From contig JANYJJ010000136.1 in NCBI GenBank assembly GCA_025358485.1, forward strand, positions 1 through 43,820: a stretch of 43,820 nt of DNA. Direction: 5' to 3'. The notes below the pieces were generated by a model. That model had not been told where the DNA came from, made no database searches, and was given only the letters and a program-made list of their open reading frames with translations. This DNA comes from Burkholderiales bacterium. Lineage in GTDB: Bacteria; Pseudomonadota; Gammaproteobacteria; Burkholderiales; Burkholderiaceae_C. A program made the position numbers and the translations under genes. This document shows positions 25,860 through 33,843 of this stretch, in pieces (position 1 is the stretch's first letter; the number at the start of each line of letters is the position of its first letter).

Positions 25860-26372
25860 GTGATATTTGCGTTTGGGGCGCGACCAACTCAGGCGGTAGC
25901 GGAAGCTGTCAAAGCGGCGTGGGCAGTTAGCTCGAGTCTTTGTTCATCAATGCGCAGGTGCGTGATGCTGTCGTTCGCATCATGTCCAACGCGTCGCTAG
26001 GCGTAAGACTCGTTTTTTCAGGTCAACGCAGGCGTGGCTCCGGACTTTCAGCGTTTGTTTGGTGGCAGCGGGCGCGACGTGTTGGTTTCTGACGCAGCTC
26101 GCTGCTTGCAACCGGATGGCACTGAAGACAAAAGTCAGATCCAGTGGAGGCGATTGCGATTGCGATTGCGATTGCGAGCTCAGTCAATTTGAGTGCAGTC
26201 GACGTTGACAGAGCTGGCGCTTCACGGACGGCAAAGCATGTTTGATTCACGCCGCTGCAATTTGCGGGGCGGGCCGGACGTTTTACACCCCCAGCCCGCC
26301 TTGAAAAGATCGCCTCCGCCAGCCCAGATCAGTGCAGCCCAGGCCAGCGTCCAGAAGATCTGCTCGGCTGTC
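25860..26372. other. unassigned region, probably decayed sequence
   Basis: No intact gene is seen. Short protein-like stretches occur in shifting frames on the plus strand: ESLFINAQVRDAVVRIMSNASLGV at about 25930-26003, then in another frame VNAGVAPDFQRLFGGSGRDVLVSDA up to about 26095. This pattern fits a gene broken by frameshifts. The downstream edge is the dctP stop. A (GCGATT)4 repeat lies at 26150-26173. Confidence 0.35.
26150..26177. repeat. (GCGATT)4 hexanucleotide repeat
   Basis: Four perfect GCGATT units followed by GCGA in non-coding sequence. It is the same unit size as the coding microsatellites elsewhere in the window. Confidence 0.9.
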
Positions 26373-27392
26373 TTACTTCCCGGCGCGCAACTTCGTCAAT
26401 TGACCCTGCGCGTCTTGCCACAACTCCATGCCCACATTGGCGGCGATGGAGGCGTTCACTCGGGTCAGTTTGTCGCGCATGCGTCCTGCCTCGGCGGCGG
26501 GCAGCTCATTGATTTGCATGCCTTTTCCTTTGAGGTCGCCCAAGGCTTTGGCGGCTTCTTCGCGGGTGTCTTTGCGCTCGAAGCTGCGGCTCTCGTTGGC
26601 GGCGTCTTGCAGAATTTTTTGCTCGTCTTTGCTCAAGCCGTCCCACCATTTTTTGCTGACCAAAACGATCCACGGGCTGTAGACGTGGTTGGTCACGGTG
26701 AGGTACTTTTGCACTTCAAAAAACTTGCTCGACAAAATGGTGTTGAACGGGTTTTCTTGGCCGTCAACCGTCTTGGTTTCCAACGCGCTGAACAGCTCTG
26801 AAAAAGGCATGGGCACGGCGTTGGCGCCCAAGGTTTTGAAGCTGTCGAGGAAGACGTTGTTTTGCATCACGCGCAACTTGATGCCGTCTAGGTCTTCCAT
26901 CTTGGTGACGGGGCGCTTGCTGTTGGTCAGGTTGCGGAAACCGTTTTCCCAGTAGACCAAACCCACCAAACCTTTTTCAGGCAACTTGGCCATCACGGCC
27001 TGGCCGACTTTGCCGTCGAGCAGCGCGTCAGCTTCTTTCACGTTATTCAGCAAAAACGGCGTGTCCCACAGCGCCATTTCTTTGGTGATGCCGACCAATG
27101 TGGCGGTGGAGCCGACCATCATTTCCTGCGCGCCGCCAATCAAGGCTTGCTGCATTTGAACGTCTGGGCCCAAAGCGGCTGCGCCAATGGCGCGCACTTT
27201 CATTTTTCCGCCGGATGCTTTTTCAACCGCGTCAGCAAACACCTTGGCCGCGCGGCCTTGGTTGCTGGCTTCGTTCAGGCCGTAGCCAAAGCGAATGAGG
27301 CGGGGTTTGATGTCTTGGGCCATGGCGGCGAAGGGCGCAGCCAGCAAAGCTGCGGCGGCGGTGGCGATCAAGCTGCGTCGTATGAATTTCAT
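26373..27392 (-). CDS. dctP: TRAP transporter substrate-binding protein DctP
   Basis: Periplasmic solute receptor of a tripartite ATP-independent transporter. The 339 residues begin with a Sec signal peptide (MKFIRRSLIATAAAALLAAPFAAMA-QD). They show the DctP/SBP7 family pattern: RFGYGLNEASNQGRAAKVFADAVEKASGGKMKV, WENGFRNLTNSKRPV with the conserved Arg region for a carboxylate ligand, and GIKLRVMQNN, TVDGQENPFNTI and KYLTVTNHVYSPWIVLVS. A strong AGGAGA Shine-Dalgarno sequence lies 5 nt before ATG, which is better than for its neighbours and fits the higher expression a binding protein needs. Last gene of the gntK-dctQ-dctM-dctP operon. From context the ligand is probably gluconate or a related sugar acid. 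Confidence 0.93.
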   Translation of the reverse strand: MKFIRRSLIATAAAALLAAPFAAMAQDIKPRLIRFGYGLNEASNQGRAAKVFADAVEKASGGKMKVRAIGAAALGPDVQMQQALIGGAQEMMVGSTATLVGITKEMALWDTPFLLNNVKEADALLDGKVGQAVMAKLPEKGLVGLVYWENGFRNLTNSKRPVTKMEDLDGIKLRVMQNNVFLDSFKTLGANAVPMPFSELFSALETKTVDGQENPFNTILSSKFFEVQKYLTVTNHVYSPWIVLVSKKWWDGLSKDEQKILQDAANESRSFERKDTREEAAKALGDLKGKGMQINELPAAEAGRMRDKLTRVNASIAANVGMELWQDAQGQLTKLRAGK

Positions 27393-27448
27393 GAAAGTCT
27401 CCTGGAGGTTTTGGTTGGAACAAGGGAACGGAAAAAACTACACAGAAA

Positions 27449-28741
27449 TCAGCGCATCCACGCCACAGGCGCGGTCACGATTTGCGGGAAGGCCACGAAC
27501 AGCGCCAGGATGATGAGGTAAGTCACAAGGAAAGGGTTGACGCCCTTGATGACTGTGGCCATCGACAACCTGCCTACACCGGCCACCACGTTGAGCACCG
27601 TGCCCACCGGCGGCGTGATCAAACCAATGGCGCCGTTCAGCACGAACATCAAGCCGAAGTACACCGGATCGATGCCCGCTTTCGTGGCAATCGGCAGCAT
27701 GACTGGTGCAAAAATAAGGATGGTGGGCGTGAGGTCCAAGGCCGTGCCAATGATGACCAGCACCACCATCATCACCACCATCAGCAACTTGGGGCTGTCG
27801 ACCAACGGACCCAACCAGCCGGTGAGTGTGCTGGGCAAGTCGGCCAGCGTGATCATGTAGCTGGCCACCTGCGCACCTGCGCATAAGAACATCACGATGG
27901 CGGTGGTTTTGGCGGCGCGCACCAACACGCCGCGCACCTCGCCGACCTTCATTTCGCGGTGCACAAACAGCGCAATCACCAATGCGTAAAAGGCTGCCAC
28001 CACGGCTGCTTCGGTGGGGGTGAAAACACCACTTTTCATGCCACCGATGATGATGAGCGGCATCAACATGGCCCAAAACGCTTTGGCCGTGGCACGCAGG
28101 CGCTCGCTCATGGGCAAGGCGGTGCCTGAAGGCAAATCAATGCGGCGCAGCACCCATTTCCAGGCCACGATCAAGCCTGCACCCATGATCAAACCGGGCA
28201 CGATGCCCGATACAAACAGCGCTGAAATTGAGGTGTTGGTGGTGACGCCGTAAATCACAAACGGCATTGACGGCGGAATGATGGGCGCGATGATGCCGCC
28301 CGAGGCGATCAGGCCTGCCGACGTGCCCATGGGGTAGCCCTGGTTGCGCATCATGGGCATCAGAATGGTGGCCAGCGCGGCTGTGTCGGCCAGCGCTGAG
28401 CCGCTCATGCTGGCCATCAACACCGCAGCGCCGATGGCGACGTAGCCCAGTCCTCCTCGTATGTGACCGACCCAGGCCTGCGCCATGTCGATGATGCGTC
28501 GGCTGATGCCGCCAGAATTCATCAACTCGCCCGCCAAGATGAAGAAGGGCACAGCCAACAGCGGAAAGCTGTCAACGCCCGCCACCAAGTTTTGCGCCAA
28601 GAGTTGGGTGTCCCAGAAGTTGAGCACAAAGGCCATGCCTGCGCCGGTGAGCACCAGGGCCAATCCCATGTTCATGCCTATGCCCATCAGCAGCAACATG
28701 CCGACTGAGAACACGACGAATGCTTGAGCTTCGTTGGTCAT
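27449..28741 (-). CDS. dctM: TRAP transporter large permease DctM
   Basis: A 430-residue inner-membrane permease that couples solute uptake to ion flow. About 12 hydrophobic segments are visible, with typical DctM motifs: VDSFPLLAVPFFILAGELMNSGGIS near the N-terminus, SGSALADTAALATILMPMM and ASGGIIAPIIPPSMPFVIYG in the middle, and ATGxxTPPVGTVLNV-like GLITPPVGTVLNVVAG near the C-terminus. No strong Shine-Dalgarno sequence; the 61-bp spacer to dctQ contains a 12-nt homopolymer. Intact. Confidence 0.94.
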   Translation of the reverse strand: MTNEAQAFVVFSVGMLLLMGIGMNMGLALVLTGAGMAFVLNFWDTQLLAQNLVAGVDSFPLLAVPFFILAGELMNSGGISRRIIDMAQAWVGHIRGGLGYVAIGAAVLMASMSGSALADTAALATILMPMMRNQGYPMGTSAGLIASGGIIAPIIPPSMPFVIYGVTTNTSISALFVSGIVPGLIMGAGLIVAWKWVLRRIDLPSGTALPMSERLRATAKAFWAMLMPLIIIGGMKSGVFTPTEAAVVAAFYALVIALFVHREMKVGEVRGVLVRAAKTTAIVMFLCAGAQVASYMITLADLPSTLTGWLGPLVDSPKLLMVVMMVVLVIIGTALDLTPTILIFAPVMLPIATKAGIDPVYFGLMFVLNGAIGLITPPVGTVLNVVAGVGRLSMATVIKGVNPFLVTYLIILALFVAFPQIVTAPVAWMR

Positions 28742-28788
28742 TTTTTACTTTCGTGCAGGTTCAATAGTTCGTGGGGGTTCAGTGTTTC

Positions 28789-28800
28789 GGGGGGGGGGGG
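28789..28800. repeat. 12-nt G homopolymer between dctQ and dctM
   Basis: An uninterrupted run of 12 G (plus strand, C on the coding strand), 48-59 nt upstream of the dctM start and just after the dctQ stop. It is flanked by imperfect copies of GGTTCAxTxxTTCG. Such tracts slip in replication; assembly error is also possible. Confidence 0.9.
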
Positions 28801-28802
28801 CT

Positions 28803-29309
28803 TCATTCAACTTCGGCGCCGTGGCCGAGGCTGAGCGGCGTGCCACGCACCAGCTCCCACAGCGCCATCAGGCCGATGGCCACGGCGCACAAAAACGCAG
28901 GCAAGGGCAGCAGCGCCGATGAGTAACCCAGCACCACCGATTTGCTGTCTATGCCCACGACCACCTGCTGCCATGCGCCCCAACCGAGCAGCGCGCAGGC
29001 CAAGATCACCAACACGCGAATCAGCAAGGTCATGAATTTCATGGCTGCGGGTTTGTCTTTCAGCATTTCCACCAAGGTGGTGAAAGCCATGTGCTCGCCC
29101 ACCGGATAGGCGGCGGTGGCACCGATGAACACCATCCACACAAACAATAAGCGCGACAGTTCCTCGCTGGCGGCCAAGCCACTGCCAAAGCCGTAGCGCA
29201 GCACGACGTTGATGAACACCGCCACTGCCATGACGCCGAGGCAGCTGGCCATCAAGGTGTCGGCAAAACGAAGCAGGGGCGTTTGAGGTTTAACGGGGTC
29301 GGTGGTCAT
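28803..29309 (-). CDS. dctQ: TRAP transporter small permease DctQ
   Basis: A 168-residue inner-membrane protein with four predicted helices that pairs with DctM. Family features are SCLGVMAVAVFINVVLRYGFG and ASEELSRLLFVWMVFIGATAAYPVGEHMAF, the conserved E-[ED]-x-x-R-x-x-F-x-W stretch. It starts 22 nt after gntK. The C-terminus ends at the G-tract spacer. Intact. Confidence 0.92.
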   Translation of the reverse strand: MTTDPVKPQTPLLRFADTLMASCLGVMAVAVFINVVLRYGFGSGLAASEELSRLLFVWMVFIGATAAYPVGEHMAFTTLVEMLKDKPAAMKFMTLLIRVLVILACALLGWGAWQQVVVGIDSKSVVLGYSSALLPLPAFLCAVAIGLMALWELVRGTPLSLGHGAEVE

Positions 29310-29331
29310 GGTGTTTGTGTGCGGAGTTGAT

Positions 29332-29841
29332 TTACTTTGCGTCGGCGCGAGGGCGGAACCAATCGGTGATGTGTGTGGTGAGTTGAACCAAAGGCTGGGT
29401 CGCGTCGAGCGTCAAAACGCCGGCTTCGTTGGCTGGTGTTTCGAGCGCCGCGAATTGGCTGTCGACCAAGCTTGCCGGGAACAGGTGTTCGCCTGCGCGC
29501 GCTGCCACGCGCAGCAAGGCTTCGTCGGGCGTGATGTTCAAAAACGCAAAGCGCAAACCGGGTGACGCAGCACGAAGTTGTTCGCGGTACTTCAACTTCA
29601 ACGCCGAGCAGGTCAGCACAGCGCCTTGCGGGTGTTCACGAAGCTGTTGGCCCAATTCGGCCAGCCAAGTTTGGCGGTCAGCGTCGGTCAGGGGCGTGCC
29701 GGCGGTCATCTTCGCTTTGTTGGCGGCCGAGTGGAAGTCGTCGCCTTCGATCAGCGGCTGTGCCAGGGCACACGCAGTGGCTTGCCCGAGGCTGGATTTG
29801 CCGCATCCGGAAACGCCCATGATGACGAGTGAGTGAGTCAT
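29332..29841 (-). CDS. gntK: gluconokinase
   Basis: ATP-dependent kinase that turns D-gluconate into 6-phosphogluconate for the Entner-Doudoroff or pentose phosphate route. The 169-residue protein has the Walker A MGVSGCGKSSLGQ at the N-terminus, EGDDFHSAANKAKM, GTPLTDADRQTWL and TCSALKLKYREQLR, all standard for the GntK family. ATG 29841 is the true start; the frame extends to 29928, but that part covers the operator. First gene of the TRAP operon, so the transporter cargo is probably gluconate or a close aldonate. The divergent LacI-type regulator and two palindromes lie just upstream. Confidence 0.94.
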   Translation of the reverse strand: MTHSLVIMGVSGCGKSSLGQATACALAQPLIEGDDFHSAANKAKMTAGTPLTDADRQTWLAELGQQLREHPQGAVLTCSALKLKYREQLRAASPGLRFAFLNITPDEALLRVAARAGEHLFPASLVDSQFAALETPANEAGVLTLDATQPLVQLTTHITDWFRPRADAK

Positions 29842-29871
29842 TTGAAAATTTTCAGTCGGCCTGAAGCTGCT

Positions 29872-29885
29872 GGATAGCGCTGTCC
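29872..29885. promoter_or_regulatory. LacI-type operator, gntK-proximal
   Basis: GGATAGCGCTGTCC differs at one position from the perfect palindrome at 29976-29989. It is centred about 37 nt upstream of the gntK start codon, a position suited to repression of the gntK-dctQMP operon. Assignment to the neighbouring regulator is an inference. Confidence 0.75.
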
Positions 29886-29975
29886 TAAAGAGCTGAAAGA
29901 ATGGAGCTTTGCGCTGCTGGTTGAACACCGATTCACCTGTTAGATTGAATCGATTCCCGCTTGCAAAACTCCATC

Positions 29976-29989
29976 GGATAGCGCTATCC
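29976..29989. promoter_or_regulatory. LacI-type operator, regulator-proximal
   Basis: GGATAGCGCTATCC is a perfect 14-bp palindrome with the central CG typical of LacI-family sites. It overlaps a candidate plus-strand promoter, TTGCAA (29961) with an 18-nt spacer and TATCCT (29985), which suggests autoregulation. Its centre is 104 bp from the other site, about ten helical turns, which would allow looping. Confidence 0.78.
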
Positions 29990-30068
29990 TATCGAAACCA
30001 AAAAAAGGTTGCATCAGGGAAAACGCTAATGATCGCTTCAAGCGCTGTGATTTTTGTTTTGACGCTGC

Positions 30069-31103
30069 ATGACTGACGCCAGCAAACGCTCTCGTGCGTC
30101 AGGCCGCGTCACCTTGGGTGATGTGGCGCAGGCCGCTGGCGTCAGCCCCATCACCGCGTCACGCGCGCTTCGCGGTGACGTCGGCGAGCGCGGCGTGGCG
30201 GCCGACTTGGTGGCCCGTGTGCGCGACGCCGCAGCGCGCTTGGCTTATGTGCCCGACCCGGCCGCACGCGCGCTGGCATCCAGCCGCAGCTCGCACGTGG
30301 TGGTGCTCATCCCGCTGCTCACCAACACCTTGTTTGTTGACTTGCTGGAAGCCGTGCAGCGCACGCTGACACCTGCGGGTTATCAAACCATGATCGGGGT
30401 GACGCACTACCGCGCCGAAGAAGAAGAACAGCTTTTGCAAAGCTACATGGCGCACCGACCCGCAGGCCTGATCGTGACGGGTTTTGACCGCACCGCCGCA
30501 GCGCAAAAACTCATCTCCGCCAGTGGCGTGCCTTGTGTGCACGTGATGGAAACGTCAACGCAAGCGGGCGTGTATTGCGTCGGCTTTTCACAGACGGAAG
30601 CGGGCTTCACCATCACCGCACATTTGCTGGCGCAAGGCCGACGCCGTATCGCCTTCGTGGCCGCGCAATTAGACCCGCGCGTGATGCAGCGCTTGGAAGG
30701 CTATCGACGCTGTTTGCGTGAAGCAGGCTGCTTCGATGCGAACCTGGAATTGCTGGACACAGGCAATTCATCGATGGCTTTGGGCGGGCGCTTGTTAGAA
30801 ACCTTGCTGGCGGCGAACCCCGACGTAGACGCTGTCTTTTTTTGCAATGACGACTTGGCCCAAGGCGGCTTGATGGCCGCGCTGCGTTTGGGCGTGGCCG
30901 TGCCCAGTCGTGTGGCGCTGGCGGGTTTCAATGACCTGACGGGCAGCGATCAAATGCTGCCGCCGTTGACAACCATACGCACTCCGCGCGTCGAAATTGG
31001 CGAGCAAGCCTCAAAGATGCTGCTGCGCTTGATGCGCAAAGAAGCGGTGCCGCAGTCGAGCTTGGATGTGGGCTACCAGCTCATCGTGCGCGGCAGCACG
31101 TGA
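30069..31103 (+). CDS. gntR: LacI-family transcriptional regulator, probable gluconate repressor
   Basis: A 344-residue regulator. The N-terminal helix-turn-helix reads RVTLGDVAQAAGVSPITASRALRG (about residues 12-35), followed by the hinge helix PDPAARALASSRS and a periplasmic-binding-protein-like sensor domain. Family phrases include VVVLIPLLTNTLFVDLLEAVQ, RRIAFVAAQLDPRVMQRLEGYRRCL, FFCNDDLAQGGLMAALRLG and PPLTTIRTPRVEIGEQASKMLL. Divergent from gntK across 227 bp holding two GGATAGCGCT palindromes, its likely targets. By analogy with GntR of gammaproteobacteria the inducer would be gluconate; that is inference from gntK. Confidence 0.88.
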   Translation: MTDASKRSRASGRVTLGDVAQAAGVSPITASRALRGDVGERGVAADLVARVRDAAARLAYVPDPAARALASSRSSHVVVLIPLLTNTLFVDLLEAVQRTLTPAGYQTMIGVTHYRAEEEEQLLQSYMAHRPAGLIVTGFDRTAAAQKLISASGVPCVHVMETSTQAGVYCVGFSQTEAGFTITAHLLAQGRRRIAFVAAQLDPRVMQRLEGYRRCLREAGCFDANLELLDTGNSSMALGGRLLETLLAANPDVDAVFFCNDDLAQGGLMAALRLGVAVPSRVALAGFNDLTGSDQMLPPLTTIRTPRVEIGEQASKMLLRLMRKEAVPQSSLDVGYQLIVRGST

Positions 31104-31149
31104 GCTCGTCGAGGCCGTCTGTTGAAACCGAAAAATCCAAAAACCCCAT

Positions 31150-31201
31150 CCCGTTCGCCCTGAGGTATCGAAGGGTCTAAGCAGGCCTGAGTCCGAGCGG
31201 G
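31150..31201. repeat. interspersed repeat, short form (CCCGTTCG...CGAGCGGG)
   Basis: The element starts CCCGTTCGCCCTGAGGTATC and ends CGAGCGGG, a near inverted copy of its start, in the spacer between the convergent gntR and glnS ends. Its left half matches the longer element at 42870-42984. No other function is seen in the 164-bp spacer. Confidence 0.75.
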
Positions 31202-31267
31202 ATCAACTTGTGTTCGAGTCGTGTGCGGCTCATGTGGCAGATTCGAAACTGCTGCTTCTGCTGAAAC

Positions 31268-33073
31268 TCACTTCGCCCAAACGTCCTTCAACGTCGCCGT
31301 CCGATTGAACACCGGCTTGCCTGCCGCGTGCTCAACACGATCCGCCACAAAGTACCCGTGACGCTCAAACTGAAAATGCGCTGCGGCGCTGGCGTACAGC
31401 AATGAAGCTTCGGCAAAAGCGCTGATTTTTTTCTTGCTGTTCGGGTTCAACACCGTCAAAAAATCGCGTCCACCGGCTTCGGGTTGCGCTTCGGAAAACA
31501 GCCTGTCGTAAAGCCGCACCTCGATGGCCGCGCCGGTGCTCACGCTGACCCAGGTGATGACGCCTTTGACCTTCACCGCGTCTGATCCGGGCGTGCCGCT
31601 TTTGGTGTCGGGAACGACCGTGGCCAGCACCGCGGTCACGACTCCGTCGGCATCTTTCTCAAAGCCAGTGCATTCCACCACCACGCCGTATTTCAAGCGC
31701 GCTTTGCTGCCGGGTTGCGCCACACCAGCGGCGTCCACACGCGGTGGCGTCAGGCGGAAAAAGCCTTTGCTGGGCACTTCCATGAAGTCTTCGCGCTCTA
31801 TCCACACCTCATTCGTCAGCATGAATTCGCGTTTGCCCAATTCGGGTTTGGCAGGGTGAACGGGGGCGTGGCACGGCTCTTGAAAGCCGTCGCTGCCAAA
31901 CACGTCGGCGAAGTTGGTCAGCTTGAGTTTCAGTGGATCCAACACCACGCAAGCGCGCGGTGCTTGCGGGTCGAGGTCGTCGCGCAGGGCGATGTCCAGG
32001 CTGCTGTAGTCAATCCAACCGCCTGCTTTGCTGGCACCGCTGCGCTCGGCCAACAAGCGCAGGCTGGCGGCGGTGTAGCCGCGACGGCGCAAGCCCACGA
32101 TGGTGGGCATGCGCGGGTCGTCCCAACCGTCCACGTGGCCCTCGTCCACCAATTGGCGCAGCTTGCGTTTGCTGGTGACGATGTAGGTGAGGTTGAGGCG
32201 CGCAAATTCGTATTGATGCGGTCGGGGCTGCGCTAACAAACCCAAGGTGCACAGGTGGTCCAGCAGCCAGTCGTAAAACGGCCGCTGGTCTTCAAACTCC
32301 AGCGTGCAAATGCTGTGGGTGATGTTTTCCAACGCGTCTTCTATCGGGTGTGCGTAGGTGTACATCGGGTAGATGCACCAAGCGTCGCCGGTGTGGTGGT
32401 GGGTGGCGCGCTTGATGCGGTAAAGCGCAGGGTCGCGCAAGTTGATGTTGGGGCTGGCCATGTCGATCTTGGCGCGCAGCACGGCGGCACCGTCAGCCAA
32501 TTTGCCGTCGCGCATCTCGCGCAGGCGGGCCAAGTTTTCAGCCGTTGTGCGTGACCGGTAAGGGCTGTTGGTGCCGGGCTTACCGAAGTCGCCTCGGTGG
32601 GCGCGCATGGCTTCGGCGCTTTGCTCGTCCACATAGGCCAAATCGGCAGTCACGAGGGCTTCGGCCGCGCGGTACATGAAGTCGAAATAGTTGCTGGCTT
32701 GGTAGAGGTGCGACGTGCTGTTGCCTTTCCATTCGTACCCCAGCCACTTCACCGCATCCAGGATGGCGTCAACGTATTCCTGTTCTTCTTTTTCAGGGTT
32801 GGTGTCGTCAAAGCGCAAGTGACACACGCCGCTGTAATCGCGCGCCAAACCAAAGTTCAAGCAAATGCTTTTGGCATGACCAATGTGCAAGTAGCCATTG
32901 GGCTCGGGCGGAAAACGGGTACGGATTTTCGCGGGGTCACGCGGGCCCGCCGCATGGTGCGCTGCATCACCCGGCGAGCCGCCGAAATGACGCTGCGCGT
33001 AGGTGCCCTCGGCCAAGTCACGCTCAATGATTTGACGCAAAAAATTGCTGGGTTTCAGGTCGGGTTCGGTCAT
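31268..33073 (-). CDS. glnS: glutaminyl-tRNA synthetase
   Basis: Class I synthetase charging tRNA-Gln. The 601-residue form has the HIGH motif in FPPEPNGYLHIGHAKS, FDDTNPEKEEQEYVDAI, the KMSKS equivalent VTSKRKLRQLV and the two-domain beta-barrel anticodon-binding region (EVWIEREDFMEV..., KGVITWVS...). An insertion of about 15 residues (DAAHHAAGPRDPAKI) lies just before FPPEPNG. ATG 33073 (MTEPDLKPSNFLRQIIERD) is chosen; the upstream MTVWLCFCC extension is spurious. Full length. Divergent from the pqi operon. Confidence 0.97.
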   Translation of the reverse strand: MTEPDLKPSNFLRQIIERDLAEGTYAQRHFGGSPGDAAHHAAGPRDPAKIRTRFPPEPNGYLHIGHAKSICLNFGLARDYSGVCHLRFDDTNPEKEEQEYVDAILDAVKWLGYEWKGNSTSHLYQASNYFDFMYRAAEALVTADLAYVDEQSAEAMRAHRGDFGKPGTNSPYRSRTTAENLARLREMRDGKLADGAAVLRAKIDMASPNINLRDPALYRIKRATHHHTGDAWCIYPMYTYAHPIEDALENITHSICTLEFEDQRPFYDWLLDHLCTLGLLAQPRPHQYEFARLNLTYIVTSKRKLRQLVDEGHVDGWDDPRMPTIVGLRRRGYTAASLRLLAERSGASKAGGWIDYSSLDIALRDDLDPQAPRACVVLDPLKLKLTNFADVFGSDGFQEPCHAPVHPAKPELGKREFMLTNEVWIEREDFMEVPSKGFFRLTPPRVDAAGVAQPGSKARLKYGVVVECTGFEKDADGVVTAVLATVVPDTKSGTPGSDAVKVKGVITWVSVSTGAAIEVRLYDRLFSEAQPEAGGRDFLTVLNPNSKKKISAFAEASLLYASAAAHFQFERHGYFVADRVEHAAGKPVFNRTATLKDVWAK

Positions 33074-33210
33074 GGGGCGGGGCGCAACATTGCAGCAAAA
33101 ACAAAGCCAGACGGTCATTCAAAGAACGCCCGTATTCTAAGTTGGTGTGGCTTAGCATCTCGGCCACGAGGTGCCCGCAAGGGCCTGCCATTTGACGGAG
33201 ACAAACCAGC

Positions 33211-33843
33211 TTGCAACAACCCCTGCGCCATCCTTTGGGACTCAAGGATTTGGTCATGTGCGAAGGCTGCGGTCAACTGCACCGCTGGCCCTCGCTCAGC
33301 TCGCGCTCGGTGGCGCGATGTGTGCAGTGCGAGGCGGTGTTGGGGCGCGGTCATCGCCTCAGCACGCAAGCCTTGACGGCGCTGACGCTGGCGGCGCTGT
33401 TGATGTTGCTGGTCACTCATTTGTCCAACGTGGCGTCCATCCGCCTTCAAGGCCCGGTGCTGGCCGCGACGTTTCCCATGGCCATCGCTGCGACTTGGCG
33501 CGAAGGTGAGCATCTGGTGGCAGTGTTGGCGGCGCTCACTGCCGTCGTGGCACCTGCGCTGTTCATCGTGCTGCGCTTGTACGTGCTGTTGCCCATTACT
33601 TTGCACCGGCGTCCTTTGGGCTTTCGCACCTGCATGCGTTGGCTGCACCATGTGTCGCGCTGGAACATGGTCGAAGTGTTGACCGTGGCGGCTCTGGTGT
33701 CGCTGGTGCGCATCGCGGATTTGGCGCAGGCCACGCCTGGCCCCGCGATGTACGCGATGGTCGTGCTGGCTTTGTTGTTGGCGGGCATCGAGTCGGCAGG
33801 CGTCAAACACTTGTGGCATGAGTTGCCAGAGGTGGCGCGATGA
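33211..33843 (+). CDS. pqiA: paraquat-inducible protein A domain protein (first copy)
   Basis: A 210-residue inner-membrane protein of the PqiA family, part of the Pqi lipid-transport system. It has an N-terminal zinc-ribbon (CEGCGQLH ... RCVQCEAVL) and four hydrophobic segments. TTG 33211 with ACGGAG upstream is the first start; ATG 33256 (MCEGCG) would also keep the whole ribbon. In many species PqiA is a single protein with two such halves; here each half is its own gene. Overlaps the next gene by 4 nt. Confidence 0.88.
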   Translation: MQQPLRHPLGLKDLVMCEGCGQLHRWPSLSSRSVARCVQCEAVLGRGHRLSTQALTALTLAALLMLLVTHLSNVASIRLQGPVLAATFPMAIAATWREGEHLVAVLAALTAVVAPALFIVLRLYVLLPITLHRRPLGFRTCMRWLHHVSRWNMVEVLTVAALVSLVRIADLAQATPGPAMYAMVVLALLLAGIESAGVKHLWHELPEVAR

